Assembly: GCA_965262585.1 (NCBI GenBank)
Contig: OZ253546.1
Coordinates: 2,108,001 to 2,172,000, forward strand
Origin: JAHRAW01 sp965262585
GTDB lineage: Bacteria; Pseudomonadota; Gammaproteobacteria; Arenicellales; Poriferihabitantaceae
Length of the DNA: 64,000 nt
Direction: 5' to 3'
Position numbers and translations under genes: made by a program. Below the pieces are notes generated by a model that was given only the letters and a program-made list of their open reading frames with translations, did not search any database and was not told where the DNA came from. Of this stretch, positions 26,008-34,764 are shown one piece after another. Each line of letters begins with the position of its first letter. The stretch's first letter is position 1.

Positions 26008-26673
26008 TCATCCCCTTCCCATCCTGCGCGCCATGACCCGTTCCAGCCAACGCATGAAGGGCGTAACAAAAAAGCGCGCTAGGATGTAGTAGATGATCAG
26101 CGCGGACCCGAAAGCCTGGACCGAAAGAAAAGTGGAGCTGTTGATCTGCTTTGCCTCAAACATAAGATCTACGACCGAGATGAGAGAGACCAACGCGGTT
26201 CCCTTGAGAATCTCGATCAACAGGTTGCCCCATGGTGGCAGCATGTTCACGAGTGCTTGCGGCAATATGATTCGGCGCATGCGTTGGGCTGGACTCATGT
26301 TGATCGCGAGAGCCGCTTCCCACTGTCCCTTCGGAACCGAGAGAACTCCGCCCCGCACCAACTCCGCTCCATAAGCCCCGACGTTCATTCCGACCGCTAT
26401 AAATCCCGCGGTGAACTTCTCGATCGTTACGCCAAATAAGGGGAAAACGAAAAAAATCCAGTAGAGCTGCACCAGAAGAGACGTACCTCGGAACAGTTCG
26501 ATATAAGAAATCGCGGCCCAGCGGAGCACCAAATTGCGGGATAGTTTGAGAAGCCCCATGAGCAGGGAAATGGCGATGGTAAGGAGTGCCGCGAGAAAAA
26601 ACTGCGAAATGGTTGTCGCGGTGCCGGACAACAGACGAGGCCAGTATTCGGCAACAAAATCGAGCAGAGTTAT
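26008..26673 (-). CDS. ehuC: ABC transporter permease, EhuC-like
   Basis: A second HAAT permease (about 221 residues from 26673). It has RGGVLSVPKGQWEAALAINMSPAQRMRRIILPQAL as the EAA loop. The start is odd. The first ordinary start codon in frame is a TTG at 26631, which would delete the conserved pre-helix segment LLDFVAEYWPRLLSG. An ATA at 26673 would restore it, has GGGGGA just upstream, and heads a normal-looking N-terminus. I give the longer form; the protein could instead begin at TTG. Confidence 0.78.
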   Translation of the reverse strand: MTLLDFVAEYWPRLLSGTATTISQFFLAALLTIAISLLMGLLKLSRNLVLRWAAISYIELFRGTSLLVQLYWIFFVFPLFGVTIEKFTAGFIAVGMNVGAYGAELVRGGVLSVPKGQWEAALAINMSPAQRMRRIILPQALVNMLPPWGNLLIEILKGTALVSLISVVDLMFEAKQINSSTFLSVQAFGSALIIYYILARFFVTPFMRWLERVMARRMGRG

Positions 26674-26736
26674 GTCTTCCCCCCGGCATGTGAGGCGGAA
26701 GCGTGGCGGGCTCTTTGGCCCGCCACGGAGTTTGCA

Positions 26737-27582
26737 TCAACGGTTGGCACAGACCCATTCGGCGGTAACATCGCCGGGAAGGTGTGACTTCGTATAACCG
26801 TATTTGGAAACGGCGGCCAACATTTCGTCCGACCCGACAAAGTCGGTCAGTGCCGCGTTGAACTCAACCATGAAATCGGCATCGGCGTCACTGAAACCGA
26901 TGCCAGCCCAGTTCTTCGTCCAGTCCGGCAAGTCGGCGGGATCGGTAACCTCGACGGCACCGCCCGATTTCTCGGCGAGATCAAGAGCCTCAAAGTAGGT
27001 CAAGCCGCCCGCATCCGCGCGGCCAGCCTGCATCGTGGCGAGGATTTCGGTGGGGCCGGGTACCTGCATGATTTTGGAGTCCTTCATGCCTTCCTTTTTC
27101 GCTGCTTCAACCGTGTTGTAGCCGGCTCCCGTGACCAAAGTGGCATTCCCGGCAACGATATCTTTGTAGTTGTTGATATTTTTCGGATTTCCGGCGGGCA
27201 CGAGAAACGCGTCGCCAAAGTTGCCGACCGGTTCGGAAAACGCAATATTCTTGCAGCGACTGTTCAGAATGTACATGCCGCCCGTGATCATGTCGTATCT
27301 GCCCGCCTTGAGGCCGGGAATCAATCCGGCCCAATCGGTTACGACGGGATCGATGTTGGTATGGCCCATTTTCTTCAGCGCCCCCAACGCGATCACATTC
27401 ATGAATCCTTCGGGATTGGCGTTCTCGCCCGGAAAAGCCCAAATAGGAATATTCGCGAAGCCAAGCCGAATGCTTTTACCCGATTGAATGCGATCCGTGA
27501 GCGGCCCCGCCATCAACGGGCTTGAACCGACTACTAGTGCGAAAACGGCCGCTAGAAAACTCTTTACTATTTTGAGTGTCAT
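26737..27582 (-). CDS. ehuB: ABC transporter substrate-binding protein, EhuB-like
   Basis: A 281-residue periplasmic protein with a signal peptide (SFLAAVFALVVGSSPLMAG). It matches the ectoine/hydroxyectoine binding protein EhuB type: IRLGFANIPIWAFPGENANPEGFM and AGLIPGLKAGRYDMITGGMYI, NSRCKNIAFSEPV. The ATG at 27582 is firm because AGGAGGT lies 6 bases upstream. The ligand may be ectoine or another small zwitterion such as creatine, betaine or sarcosine; that cannot be told from sequence. Confidence 0.82.
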   Translation of the reverse strand: MTLKIVKSFLAAVFALVVGSSPLMAGPLTDRIQSGKSIRLGFANIPIWAFPGENANPEGFMNVIALGALKKMGHTNIDPVVTDWAGLIPGLKAGRYDMITGGMYILNSRCKNIAFSEPVGNFGDAFLVPAGNPKNINNYKDIVAGNATLVTGAGYNTVEAAKKEGMKDSKIMQVPGPTEILATMQAGRADAGGLTYFEALDLAEKSGGAVEVTDPADLPDWTKNWAGIGFSDADADFMVEFNAALTDFVGSDEMLAAVSKYGYTKSHLPGDVTAEWVCANR

Positions 27583-27802
27583 TTGATACCTCCTAATTTG
27601 ATCAGTCTTGTCGACCATATACTACTTGCCGCGTATGGCTTCCGCTATTGTGAGTTTTTCTGGCATTGCAACGCGCATCGAACTTTTATGCAGTTGCCAG
27701 TATCTCAACCTAGTGAATGATCCGATTAAAGTAAGCTTAATGACAACTGATATTTGCTTCATATTTTTTGAGTAAAACTCAATAACTACCATTGAATTGC
27801 GG

Positions 27803-29284
27803 TTAGCTTTGTACTGCGGCATTAAATTCTTCGATCATACCGTCCCATACGGGCACGATTTCCATCAAACCGTCCCAGAAGCCGGGATCGCGGCGGGCAT
27901 CGAAATCCTCGATCGATACGCCCTGTTGCTCAACCCAAGTATAGTAGCCGAGGTTGAACATGCGTTGGCGGTCGTGGCGGCCCATTTCGAGTGTGTGGTC
28001 GGTGGCGGTGCCAAGCAGATAGCGTCCGAATATTTCGGCTGCGGCGAGTTCGTCGAAATTCGAGGCGAAACGACTGGTTAGGGTTTTCTCGAGTTCGGTG
28101 CCGTACATTTCGGCACTGTCGGTGGCAACGGTCAGAACCACGTCGTTACTCTCGAGTTGATGGTATTTGGCGTATTTGATCGCACCGATAACATTGGCGA
28201 TCGACGACAGGCCCAAGTTGCCGAGGCCCCGCAGGGTGCCGGTGTCGATTCCGATACGTTTCGTCAAAAACTCGTGCCCCGCAGGCGTGTTGAACAATAG
28301 GTTCAGCGAATCCGACGCCTCGTCCGATACGCCAATGGCAAAATCGGTATTCAAGACATTGTGAATAAACGGCACATGCTTGTCGCCGATGCCCTGGATA
28401 TTGTGCTCACCATAACCGTTGTAGAGCAACGTCGGGCACTGCAGTGCCTCGACCACGCAGATATCCGCGCCGAGTTTCGATTTCAGGTAATCGCCGGCGG
28501 CGATGGTGCCGGCCGACCCCGACACGGAAACGAAGGCCCGCACATTGAGCGCAGATGCCCCGTCGAGCGAGCAAAAAATACGCTCGAACGCGGGGCCGGT
28601 GACCGCACGGTGGACGATATAGTTGCCGAACTCGTTAAATTGGTTGAGAATGATGTTGTCCGGGTCCTGCGCGAGTTGATGGCAAGCATCGTAGATTTCC
28701 TTGACGTTACTTTCGGTGCCGTAAGTGCGCACGATGTCTTGTGGATTCTGCACCCACTGTTCGAGCCAGTTGAAACGTTCCCGGCTCATGCCCTCGGGCA
28801 GTACCGCCGCGCTGCGGCAGCCGAGGATTCTCGATATTGCCACGCCACCGCGGCAATAGTTGCCAGTGGACGGCCATACCGCGCGGTTTTTATCCGGGTT
28901 GAAGCGGCCGCTGATCAGCCGTGGCACCAGGCAGCCGTAGGCGGCGAGCACCTTGTGTGCCCGGATCATTGGAAAGCGGTTACCCAGTGCGATGACGATT
29001 TTCGCGTCGACGCCGGTCAGCGACGAAGGTAAAACGATATGTTCGGGTACCTCGGTGAAACCGCGGCGCGTGGCATCGTTATGCCAGTGCACGCGAAACA
29101 GGTTGCGTGGGTCCGGTGCGTCCGGATCGACCTGCGGCAATTCCTGTTTCAACGCATCATCGATGCTAGACGGGTCGGCAAGCTCCGAGAGCCTGGGCAA
29201 ACGAATCGAGGATTCGCGAAACCGTTCGACAGTTTGCCGGTAGGTGGCCGCATCAATGATGTCGCGTTCGAGCCGTATAGTCAT
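27803..29284 (-). CDS. PLP-dependent fold-type II enzyme
   Basis: A 493-residue enzyme of the cysteine synthase/threonine dehydratase superfamily. The likely PLP lysine is in MIRAHKVLAAYG, with the SxGN loop STGNYCRGGVAISR and the phosphate cup VSVSGSAGTIAAGDYL. It is longer than typical members because of about 90 extra residues at the N-terminus and an added C-terminal domain. Start 29284 (MTIRLERDI) has AAAGG 10 bases upstream. It is separated from ehuB by a 220-base gap, so it may be in the same transcript or alone. The substrate is unknown; an amino acid lyase step in solute breakdown is plausible. Confidence 0.75.
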   Translation of the reverse strand: MTIRLERDIIDAATYRQTVERFRESSIRLPRLSELADPSSIDDALKQELPQVDPDAPDPRNLFRVHWHNDATRRGFTEVPEHIVLPSSLTGVDAKIVIALGNRFPMIRAHKVLAAYGCLVPRLISGRFNPDKNRAVWPSTGNYCRGGVAISRILGCRSAAVLPEGMSRERFNWLEQWVQNPQDIVRTYGTESNVKEIYDACHQLAQDPDNIILNQFNEFGNYIVHRAVTGPAFERIFCSLDGASALNVRAFVSVSGSAGTIAAGDYLKSKLGADICVVEALQCPTLLYNGYGEHNIQGIGDKHVPFIHNVLNTDFAIGVSDEASDSLNLLFNTPAGHEFLTKRIGIDTGTLRGLGNLGLSSIANVIGAIKYAKYHQLESNDVVLTVATDSAEMYGTELEKTLTSRFASNFDELAAAEIFGRYLLGTATDHTLEMGRHDRQRMFNLGYYTWVEQQGVSIEDFDARRDPGFWDGLMEIVPVWDGMIEEFNAAVQS

Positions 29285-29325
29285 GTCGTATTTACCTTTC
29301 AACGAGATCAGGAGTACCGGGCGTT

Positions 29326-29371
29326 AACCGATACCTGATTTGTCCAATATGTAGTGGTATCATATCATACG
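29326..29371 (+). repeat. island-edge repeat, right copy
   Basis: GATACCTGATTTGTCCAATATGTAGTGGTATCATA, the partner of the copy at 11722-11757, just beyond the start of the PLP enzyme gene. The island genes lie between the two copies, while pssA and leuA lie outside. It could be a duplicated target site, a remnant IS end or a shared regulatory site. Confidence 0.55.
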
Positions 29372-29479
29372 CTTGCATTTCCCCTCACCATAAGGTAAAT
29401 TATCGCCGTGTCTACCGCGACCACCACCAGCGACACCGCCCGCCGCACCGGCTGGATTTCGGCTTCGCAGACCGCGGGC

Positions 29480-29554
29480 ATGCCAGCCGGCCGATTCCGT
29501 GCGTGCGCTCTGCGCGTCGTCCGTCTGTTGCTACTGCGCCTGCGCGCGCACTAG
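29480..29554 (+). promoter_or_regulatory. putative leu leader peptide ahead of leuA
   Basis: A 24-codon frame, MPAGRFRACALRVVRLLLL then RLRAH and stop, lies about 110 bases before leuA. It contains four Leu codons in a row and six Leu near its end. A GTG upstream (29408) gives a longer version of the same frame. Such Leu-rich peptides control leuA by attenuation in enterobacteria. A possible stem (CCCGCC pairing with GGCGGG near 29590-29614) follows, but no T run was found, so the control mechanism is uncertain. The rest of the 29303-29665 gap holds the edge repeat. Confidence 0.4.
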
Positions 29555-29665
29555 TATTCCACCTTATCTCCCGTAGTTCCGAATTCCGCCCGCCACCGAT
29601 TCCAACCGGCGGGGCCGAAATTCATCCCGACACTCAATTTTGGCGAGTCATTGAGGCGAAAGAAC

Positions 29666-31213
29666 ATGAAAGACAAATTAATTATTTTTGACACTACCTT
29701 GCGCGATGGCGAGCAAAGCCCGGGCGCATCCATGACCTTTGATGAAAAAATCAGGGTGGCGCGGCAACTGGAAAAAATGCGCGTTGACATCATCGAGGCG
29801 GGCTTTCCAGCCGCCAGCCCCGGCGATTTCAAGGCCGTCCAAACCATCGCCGAACTGATTGCCGACAGCGTCGTCTGCGCGCTGGCGAGGGCCAATTCCA
29901 ACGATGTGGAAAAGGCCGCCGAAGCGGTCCGTCCGGCGGCGGCTTCGCGCATCCACACTTTCATCGCCACTTCTCCCATTCATATGAAGCACAAACTTCG
30001 CATGGAGCCCGAGCAGGTTCTGGAGCGCGCGGTGGCGGCGGTTAAGCAAGCGCGCAACCACACCGATGACGTTGAGTTCTCCCCGGAAGACGCCGGGCGT
30101 TCCGACCACGACTTCCTGTGCCGCATCATCGAAGCGACCATCGATGCCGGTGCCGGCACCATCAACATACCGGACACCGTGGGCTACAACTTGCCCCACC
30201 AGTTTGGCGCCCTCATCGGCGAATTGCTGGAACGCATTCCCAACGCCGACAAGGCGGTGTTTTCCGTGCATTGCCATAACGACCTCGGGCTGGCGGTGGC
30301 CAACTCGCTGGCGGCGGTAATGGCCGGTGCCCGTCAGGTGGAATGCACCATCAACGGGCTCGGCGAGCGCGCCGGTAATGCATCCCTTGAAGAAATCGTC
30401 ATGGCGGTGCGCACCCGGCAAGACCAGTTCGCCTGCGACACCGACATCGTCACCACCCAGATCGTGCCCGCAAGCCGTCTGGTGTCGAGCATCACCGGCT
30501 TCCCGGTGCAGCCCAACAAGGCCATCGTCGGCGCCAACGCTTTCGCCCACGAAGCGGGCATTCACCAGGACGGCGTTATCAAGGCCCGCGAAACCTATGA
30601 AATCATGCGCGCCGAAGATGTCGGCTGGGCCGCCAATCGCATCGTTTTAGGCAAACATTCGGGACGCAATGCGTTCACCGAAAGGCTGAAGTTTCTTGGC
30701 TTCCAGTTCGAGTCTGACGAGGAATTGGACCGCGCCTTTGCCCGTTTCAAGGAATTGGCGGACAACAAGCACGAGATTTTCGATGACGACTTGCAGGCGT
30801 TGGTGTCGGACACCGCCGACAGCGCGGCATCGGCTCGTTTTACCTTGAAATATCTGGAGACCACATCCACGACCGGCAAAACCCCCACCGCCAAAGTGAT
30901 CATGGAAGTGGACGGAAAAGAAGTGAGTGCCCGGGAGCAGGGCAACGGAACCGTGGATGCGACTTTCAGCGCTATCGAATCCATCGTCCAGTCCGGCAGT
31001 TTGCTGCAACTTTATTCGGTCAACAGCATCACCTCGGGCACCGATGCTCAGGGGGAAGTGGGCGTGCGGCTGGAGCGGGAAGGGCGCATCGTCAACGGCC
31101 ACGGCGCCGACCTCGACATCATCATCGCTTCGGGCAAGGCGTACATCAATGCGCTCAATAAGTTGTATGACAACGAAGTCCGAGTTCACCCGCAACTGGC
31201 GCGGGCGATTTAA
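29666..31213 (+). CDS. leuA: 2-isopropylmalate synthase
   Basis: A 515-residue enzyme making 2-isopropylmalate from acetyl-CoA and 2-oxoisovalerate, the first committed step to leucine. It shows the catalytic IFDTTLRDGEQSPGASM, the metal motif VHCHNDLGLAVAN (HxH), LGERAGNASLEEI, and a C-terminal LeuA regulatory domain with a leucine site. The ATG at 29666 begins MKDKLIIFDTT. In close relatives this gene follows pssA; here the 18 kb island splits them. Confidence 0.96.
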   Translation: MKDKLIIFDTTLRDGEQSPGASMTFDEKIRVARQLEKMRVDIIEAGFPAASPGDFKAVQTIAELIADSVVCALARANSNDVEKAAEAVRPAAASRIHTFIATSPIHMKHKLRMEPEQVLERAVAAVKQARNHTDDVEFSPEDAGRSDHDFLCRIIEATIDAGAGTINIPDTVGYNLPHQFGALIGELLERIPNADKAVFSVHCHNDLGLAVANSLAAVMAGARQVECTINGLGERAGNASLEEIVMAVRTRQDQFACDTDIVTTQIVPASRLVSSITGFPVQPNKAIVGANAFAHEAGIHQDGVIKARETYEIMRAEDVGWAANRIVLGKHSGRNAFTERLKFLGFQFESDEELDRAFARFKELADNKHEIFDDDLQALVSDTADSAASARFTLKYLETTSTTGKTPTAKVIMEVDGKEVSAREQGNGTVDATFSAIESIVQSGSLLQLYSVNSITSGTDAQGEVGVRLEREGRIVNGHGADLDIIIASGKAYINALNKLYDNEVRVHPQLARAI

Positions 31214-31228
31214 TGCCCGCGTGATTGC

Positions 31229-31993
31229 ATGATGGACAACCACTCCCAACGCCAACGCGAAATTCTGCGAAAGATTGGCGTGGAAGTATGGAAATCGCGG
31301 GCTGCGGAACCGGTTGAAAACGAGAAACTGGCCGCTTCTCCCGACGCCGAGTCGGATGCGCATTCTGTCGCCGCACCAGTTGCCGAGCAGGTGCCTACGC
31401 AAGCGGCCACGGACGAAAGTGCCGTGAACGCCGCCGCCGATGAATCCCTGACGCCCATCGAGCGGGAGGTGTCGGCGTGTCGCAAATGCGAATTGCACCA
31501 CAGCCGCACCCATACCGTGTTTGGTTGCGGCAACCCCAATGCCGACTGGCTGTTGGTCGGCGAAGCGCCCGGAAAAAACGAAGACTTAGAAGGCGAACCG
31601 TTCGTCGGGCGCGCCGGAAAATTGCTTGATAGCATGATCGCCGCGCTCGGAATGACGCGCGAGGAGGTATTCATCGCCAACGTGCTCAAATGCCGCCCGC
31701 CCGACAACCGCGACCCGCAGCCTGACGAAATCGAACAATGCGAACCGTATTTACACCGGCAACTGGCGCTGATCAAACCCAAAGTGATTGTCGCCCTCGG
31801 CAGAATCAGCGCTCAGGCGTTGCTGAAAACCAGCGAGCCGCTGAGCAAACTGCGTGGCAAGGTGCACCAATACGGCGCCGACAACATCCCGCTGGTGGCC
31901 ACCTATCATCCCGCGTATCTGCTGCGTAGCCCGGGGCAAAAGGCCCGGGCGTGGGAAGACCTGTGGCAGGCGAAGACCATCGCCGAGCAATAG
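31229..31993 (+). CDS. uracil-DNA glycosylase, family 4
   Basis: A 254-residue DNA repair protein. After a variable, acidic N-terminal 80 residues it has CRKCELHHSRTHTVFGCG, the UDG motif GEAPGKNEDLEGEPFVG, and THPAYLLR-type ending YHPAYLLR. Cysteines (CRKC, LKCRPP, EQCEPY) form the usual [4Fe-4S] cluster ligands. It removes uracil from DNA. It is 15 bases after leuA. Confidence 0.88.
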   Translation: MMDNHSQRQREILRKIGVEVWKSRAAEPVENEKLAASPDAESDAHSVAAPVAEQVPTQAATDESAVNAAADESLTPIEREVSACRKCELHHSRTHTVFGCGNPNADWLLVGEAPGKNEDLEGEPFVGRAGKLLDSMIAALGMTREEVFIANVLKCRPPDNRDPQPDEIEQCEPYLHRQLALIKPKVIVALGRISAQALLKTSEPLSKLRGKVHQYGADNIPLVATYHPAYLLRSPGQKARAWEDLWQAKTIAEQ

Positions 31994-32027
31994 TCCTCCT
32001 CGGCAAAGAATAAACGAGGGGTTTCGC

Positions 32028-32486
32028 TTACTCCCGCGAATGCTTGAACTTGGCAAAAATCTCGGCGCCGGTCAGGTCTTTGGTTTGCTCGGCAAAACTG
32101 TAAAACGAAGGTTTTTCATCGATGAATACCTGATGGGAAAAAACCAAGTCCTTATAATTTTCGAAAAGCCCCGGCGGCATCATGTGTTGTCGGCGTTCTT
32201 TCAACCGATAAAACAGATGCGTTCCGCACCGCCCGCAAAAGCCGCGCTCGGCCCACTCGGACGACTCAAAAACGGTTATGTTTTCTTCGCCCTCAAATAA
32301 AACATCGTCACCGCAACCAATCGCAAAAAAAGGCCCGCCATTCCATTTGTGGCACATATTGCAATGGCATACGCCGACCTGTTGGCTGGCGTTTTTTGTG
32401 GTGATGCGTACCGCTCCGCACAGGCATTGGCCGGTCTGTTTAGTTATCGGTTGTTCAGTTGCCTTTTGGTCAGTTGAATGAGCCAT
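32028..32486 (-). CDS. GFA/CENP-V domain zinc protein
   Basis: A 152-residue protein of the glutathione-dependent formaldehyde-activating enzyme/centromere protein V fold. Zinc-site cysteines are visible in GQCLCGAVRI, CHCNMCHKW and RGFCGRCGTHLF. Start 32486 (MAHSTDQK) is chosen because the frame further upstream runs through the tRNA gene. Its function could be handling formaldehyde or small aldehydes, which would fit the sarcosine pathway in the island, but that is speculation. Confidence 0.82.
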   Translation of the reverse strand: MAHSTDQKATEQPITKQTGQCLCGAVRITTKNASQQVGVCHCNMCHKWNGGPFFAIGCGDDVLFEGEENITVFESSEWAERGFCGRCGTHLFYRLKERRQHMMPPGLFENYKDLVFSHQVFIDEKPSFYSFAEQTKDLTGAEIFAKFKHSRE

Positions 32487-32581
32487 CGTTATTCTCCCGC
32501 CGTTGAAAGTTGAAATCATACACCAACCCCCGCCAACCCTTCCTCGTGAAAGCGTGGCTGGCCTGGGCGGTTCGTTGAAAT

Positions 32582-32656
32582 TGGCGCTCCCTAGGGGAAT
32601 CGAACCCCTGTTTCCGGCGTGAGAGGCCAGCGTCCTGACCGCTAGACGAAGGGAGC
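32582..32656 (-). tRNA. tRNA-Glu (anticodon CTC)
   Basis: On the minus strand, GCTCCCT pairs with AGGGAGC as the 7 bp acceptor stem, followed by discriminator G and encoded CCA at the 3' end. The anticodon loop CTCTCAC gives CTC, which reads GAG (Glu). The T-arm is AGGGGTTCGAATCCCCT. A complete, ordinary tRNA gene. Confidence 0.93.
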
Positions 32657-32738
32657 AATCGGATCGAATGAATGGTATCATCTAGGCTCTTTCACCGCAC
32701 GCCGGTTTACCATCCGCTGGATAAGGAATTCGCCTGTT

Positions 32739-34073
32739 TTGACTCAGGTTCACTACCACGCCAACGACCTCGGGTTTGACCGTAACTGGATCAGCAACGC
32801 TGCGTTGCAGGTGGTCAGTGGCTTGCAAAAAGCCGGATTTGACGGTTATCTGGTGGGCGGGTGCGTGCGCGATTTGCTGCTGCACCGGCATCCCAAGGAT
32901 TTCGACATCACCACCGACGCCAGCCCCGAGCAAGTCAAGAATCTGTTCCGACGCTCGCGGATTATTGGTCGGCGCTTCAAACTGGTGCATGTGCGCTTTG
33001 GCCGGGAGGTCATCGAAGTGGCGACCTATCGCGCCAAGCCGGGGCGCACGCGGAATCCCCGAGGCGGGGGTGCCGCCGGTCGCCAGTCGGTTTCCGATAG
33101 CGGGCGCGTGGTGGACGACAACGTTTTTGGCACCATCGAGCAAGACGCCAGACGCCGGGATTTCACTATCAATGCGTTGTATTACGACCCCAACAAGGAG
33201 TTGGTGGAAGATTTTCTCGGCGGCGTGAAAGACGCCCGCAAAAACATCCTGCGCATGATCGGCGACCCCAGGGAACGCTTCACCGAAGACCCGGTGCGCA
33301 TGCTGCGGGTGCTACGCTTTCGCGCCAAACTCGACCTAACGCTGGACAACGGTCTGGATGTGGCCATCGCCGAGTGCGTGGAATTGCTCGAAGGTATCCC
33401 GGCGGCGCGCCTCTTCGATGAAGTGCTGAAAATGTTTCACCACGGCCACGCCCGCAAAAGTTGGAGCGAATTGCGCATCCACAATCTGATCGACAAGTTG
33501 TTTCCAATGACCGCGGTAGCCATCGGCCAAGCCGGGGACAAGGCCGGCGACAAAGCCGCCGAATCTTTGATTGAAATCGCCCTGGAGAACACCGACCAGC
33601 GTGTCGGACAGGGCAAGCCGGTGATTGCGGCGTTCCTGTTTGCGGTGCTGCTGTGGCGGCCGTTTCAGGCGGAATTGGCTCTCCGTCCCGGCATGCCGTT
33701 CGGCGAAGCGGCATGGGCGGCGGGGGATGCGGTGTTTGCCCGGCAAGCCCGGCGCGTAGCGGTGCCGCGCCGGGTCAGCGCGGCGGTGATAGAAATCTGG
33801 GAAATGCAATCCGAACTCGAATCTCGCCGACCACGGGCGGTGATGCGCCTGCTGGCGGGCCGGCGGTTTCGCGCCGCCTATGATTTTTTGCTACTGCGTC
33901 GGCGGGTCGGTGAAGGTCCCGAGGAAGCAGCCGAATGGTGGACCGGGATTCAGGAGTGCAACGCCGAACAGCAGCAACAATGGATCGAAAATTTGCGCAC
34001 CAATCAGCCACCGGCGCGCCGCCGCAAAAGCGGTCGGGGGGGCGGAAAGGTATCTTCCGAGGCCAACGCCTGA
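32739..34073 (+). CDS. pcnB: poly(A) polymerase I
   Basis: A 444-residue nucleotidyltransferase that adds A tails to RNA for decay. It has ISNAALQVVSGLQKAGFDGYLVGGCVRDLLL, the catalytic DFDITTDASPEQV, and RRRDFTINALYYD, matching PcnB closely (some may score as CCA-adding). The C-terminal tail is basic (PARRRKSGRGGGK), typical of PcnB. TTG at 32739 is the start, with AAGGA upstream. Confidence 0.92.
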   Translation: MTQVHYHANDLGFDRNWISNAALQVVSGLQKAGFDGYLVGGCVRDLLLHRHPKDFDITTDASPEQVKNLFRRSRIIGRRFKLVHVRFGREVIEVATYRAKPGRTRNPRGGGAAGRQSVSDSGRVVDDNVFGTIEQDARRRDFTINALYYDPNKELVEDFLGGVKDARKNILRMIGDPRERFTEDPVRMLRVLRFRAKLDLTLDNGLDVAIAECVELLEGIPAARLFDEVLKMFHHGHARKSWSELRIHNLIDKLFPMTAVAIGQAGDKAGDKAAESLIEIALENTDQRVGQGKPVIAAFLFAVLLWRPFQAELALRPGMPFGEAAWAAGDAVFARQARRVAVPRRVSAAVIEIWEMQSELESRRPRAVMRLLAGRRFRAAYDFLLLRRRVGEGPEEAAEWWTGIQECNAEQQQQWIENLRTNQPPARRRKSGRGGGKVSSEANA

Positions 34074-34109
34074 ATGCGCCCGCGTATGAATATTCGCCGG
34101 GCCCGTTAA

Positions 34110-34730
34110 GTGTCGCAGTATTTCAAGGTGCATCCGCATTCCCCCCAGCCCCGGCTCATCCATCAGGCGGTGGAAATCATCCGCGCCGGTGGGGTCATCG
34201 CCTATCCCACGGATTCCAGTTACGCCCTGGGTTGCGCCATCGGCAACAAAGAAGCCATGGAACGCATCCGCCGCATCCGCAAAGTCGGCCCCGAACATAA
34301 TTTTACGCTGGTAGACCGGGATCTTTCGGAACTGGGCAACTACGCCAAGGTCAACAACGACACCTACCGCCTGCTGAAGCGCTTTACTCCCGGCCCCTAT
34401 ACCTTTATTCTCGCCGCCACCCGCCAGGTGCCTCGGCGCCTGCAACATCCCAAGCGCCGCAGCATCGGGTTGCGGGTTCCCGACTACCCCATCGTGAATG
34501 CTTTGCTCGCACAGTTGAGTGAGCCGCTGATGAGTTCCACCCTGATCATGCCCGGCGAAGAATTACCCCTGAACGACCCGGCGATCATCCGCGAGCGGCT
34601 GGAGCACGCCGTGGATTTGGTGATGGACGGCGGCCCCTGCGACCGACAGCCGACCACGGTCATTGACATGCTGTCCGGCATCCCCGAAGTGCGCCGGGAA
34701 GGCAAAGGGGATATCGCGGCTTTCGTGTAG
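34110..34730 (+). CDS. yciO: Sua5/YciO/YrdC-family protein, YciO-like
   Basis: A 206-residue protein with the YrdC fold: AVEIIRAGGVIAYPTDSSYALGCAIGN and RLQHPKRRSIGLRVPDYPIVNALLAQL. The KRFTPGPYTFIL segment fits YciO. YrdC relatives make threonylcarbamoyl-AMP for tRNA t6A; YciO's own role is unclear. A GTG start at 34110 overlaps nothing. Confidence 0.85.
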   Translation: MSQYFKVHPHSPQPRLIHQAVEIIRAGGVIAYPTDSSYALGCAIGNKEAMERIRRIRKVGPEHNFTLVDRDLSELGNYAKVNNDTYRLLKRFTPGPYTFILAATRQVPRRLQHPKRRSIGLRVPDYPIVNALLAQLSEPLMSSTLIMPGEELPLNDPAIIRERLEHAVDLVMDGGPCDRQPTTVIDMLSGIPEVRREGKGDIAAFV

Positions 34731-34764
34731 CGGAATTATCCTTTGACATCGTATTGAGATCACC

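Noticed and set aside
27622..27802. Small minus-strand ORF between ehuB and the PLP enzyme gene
   Set aside because: No clear binding site or homology; treated as intergenic DNA.
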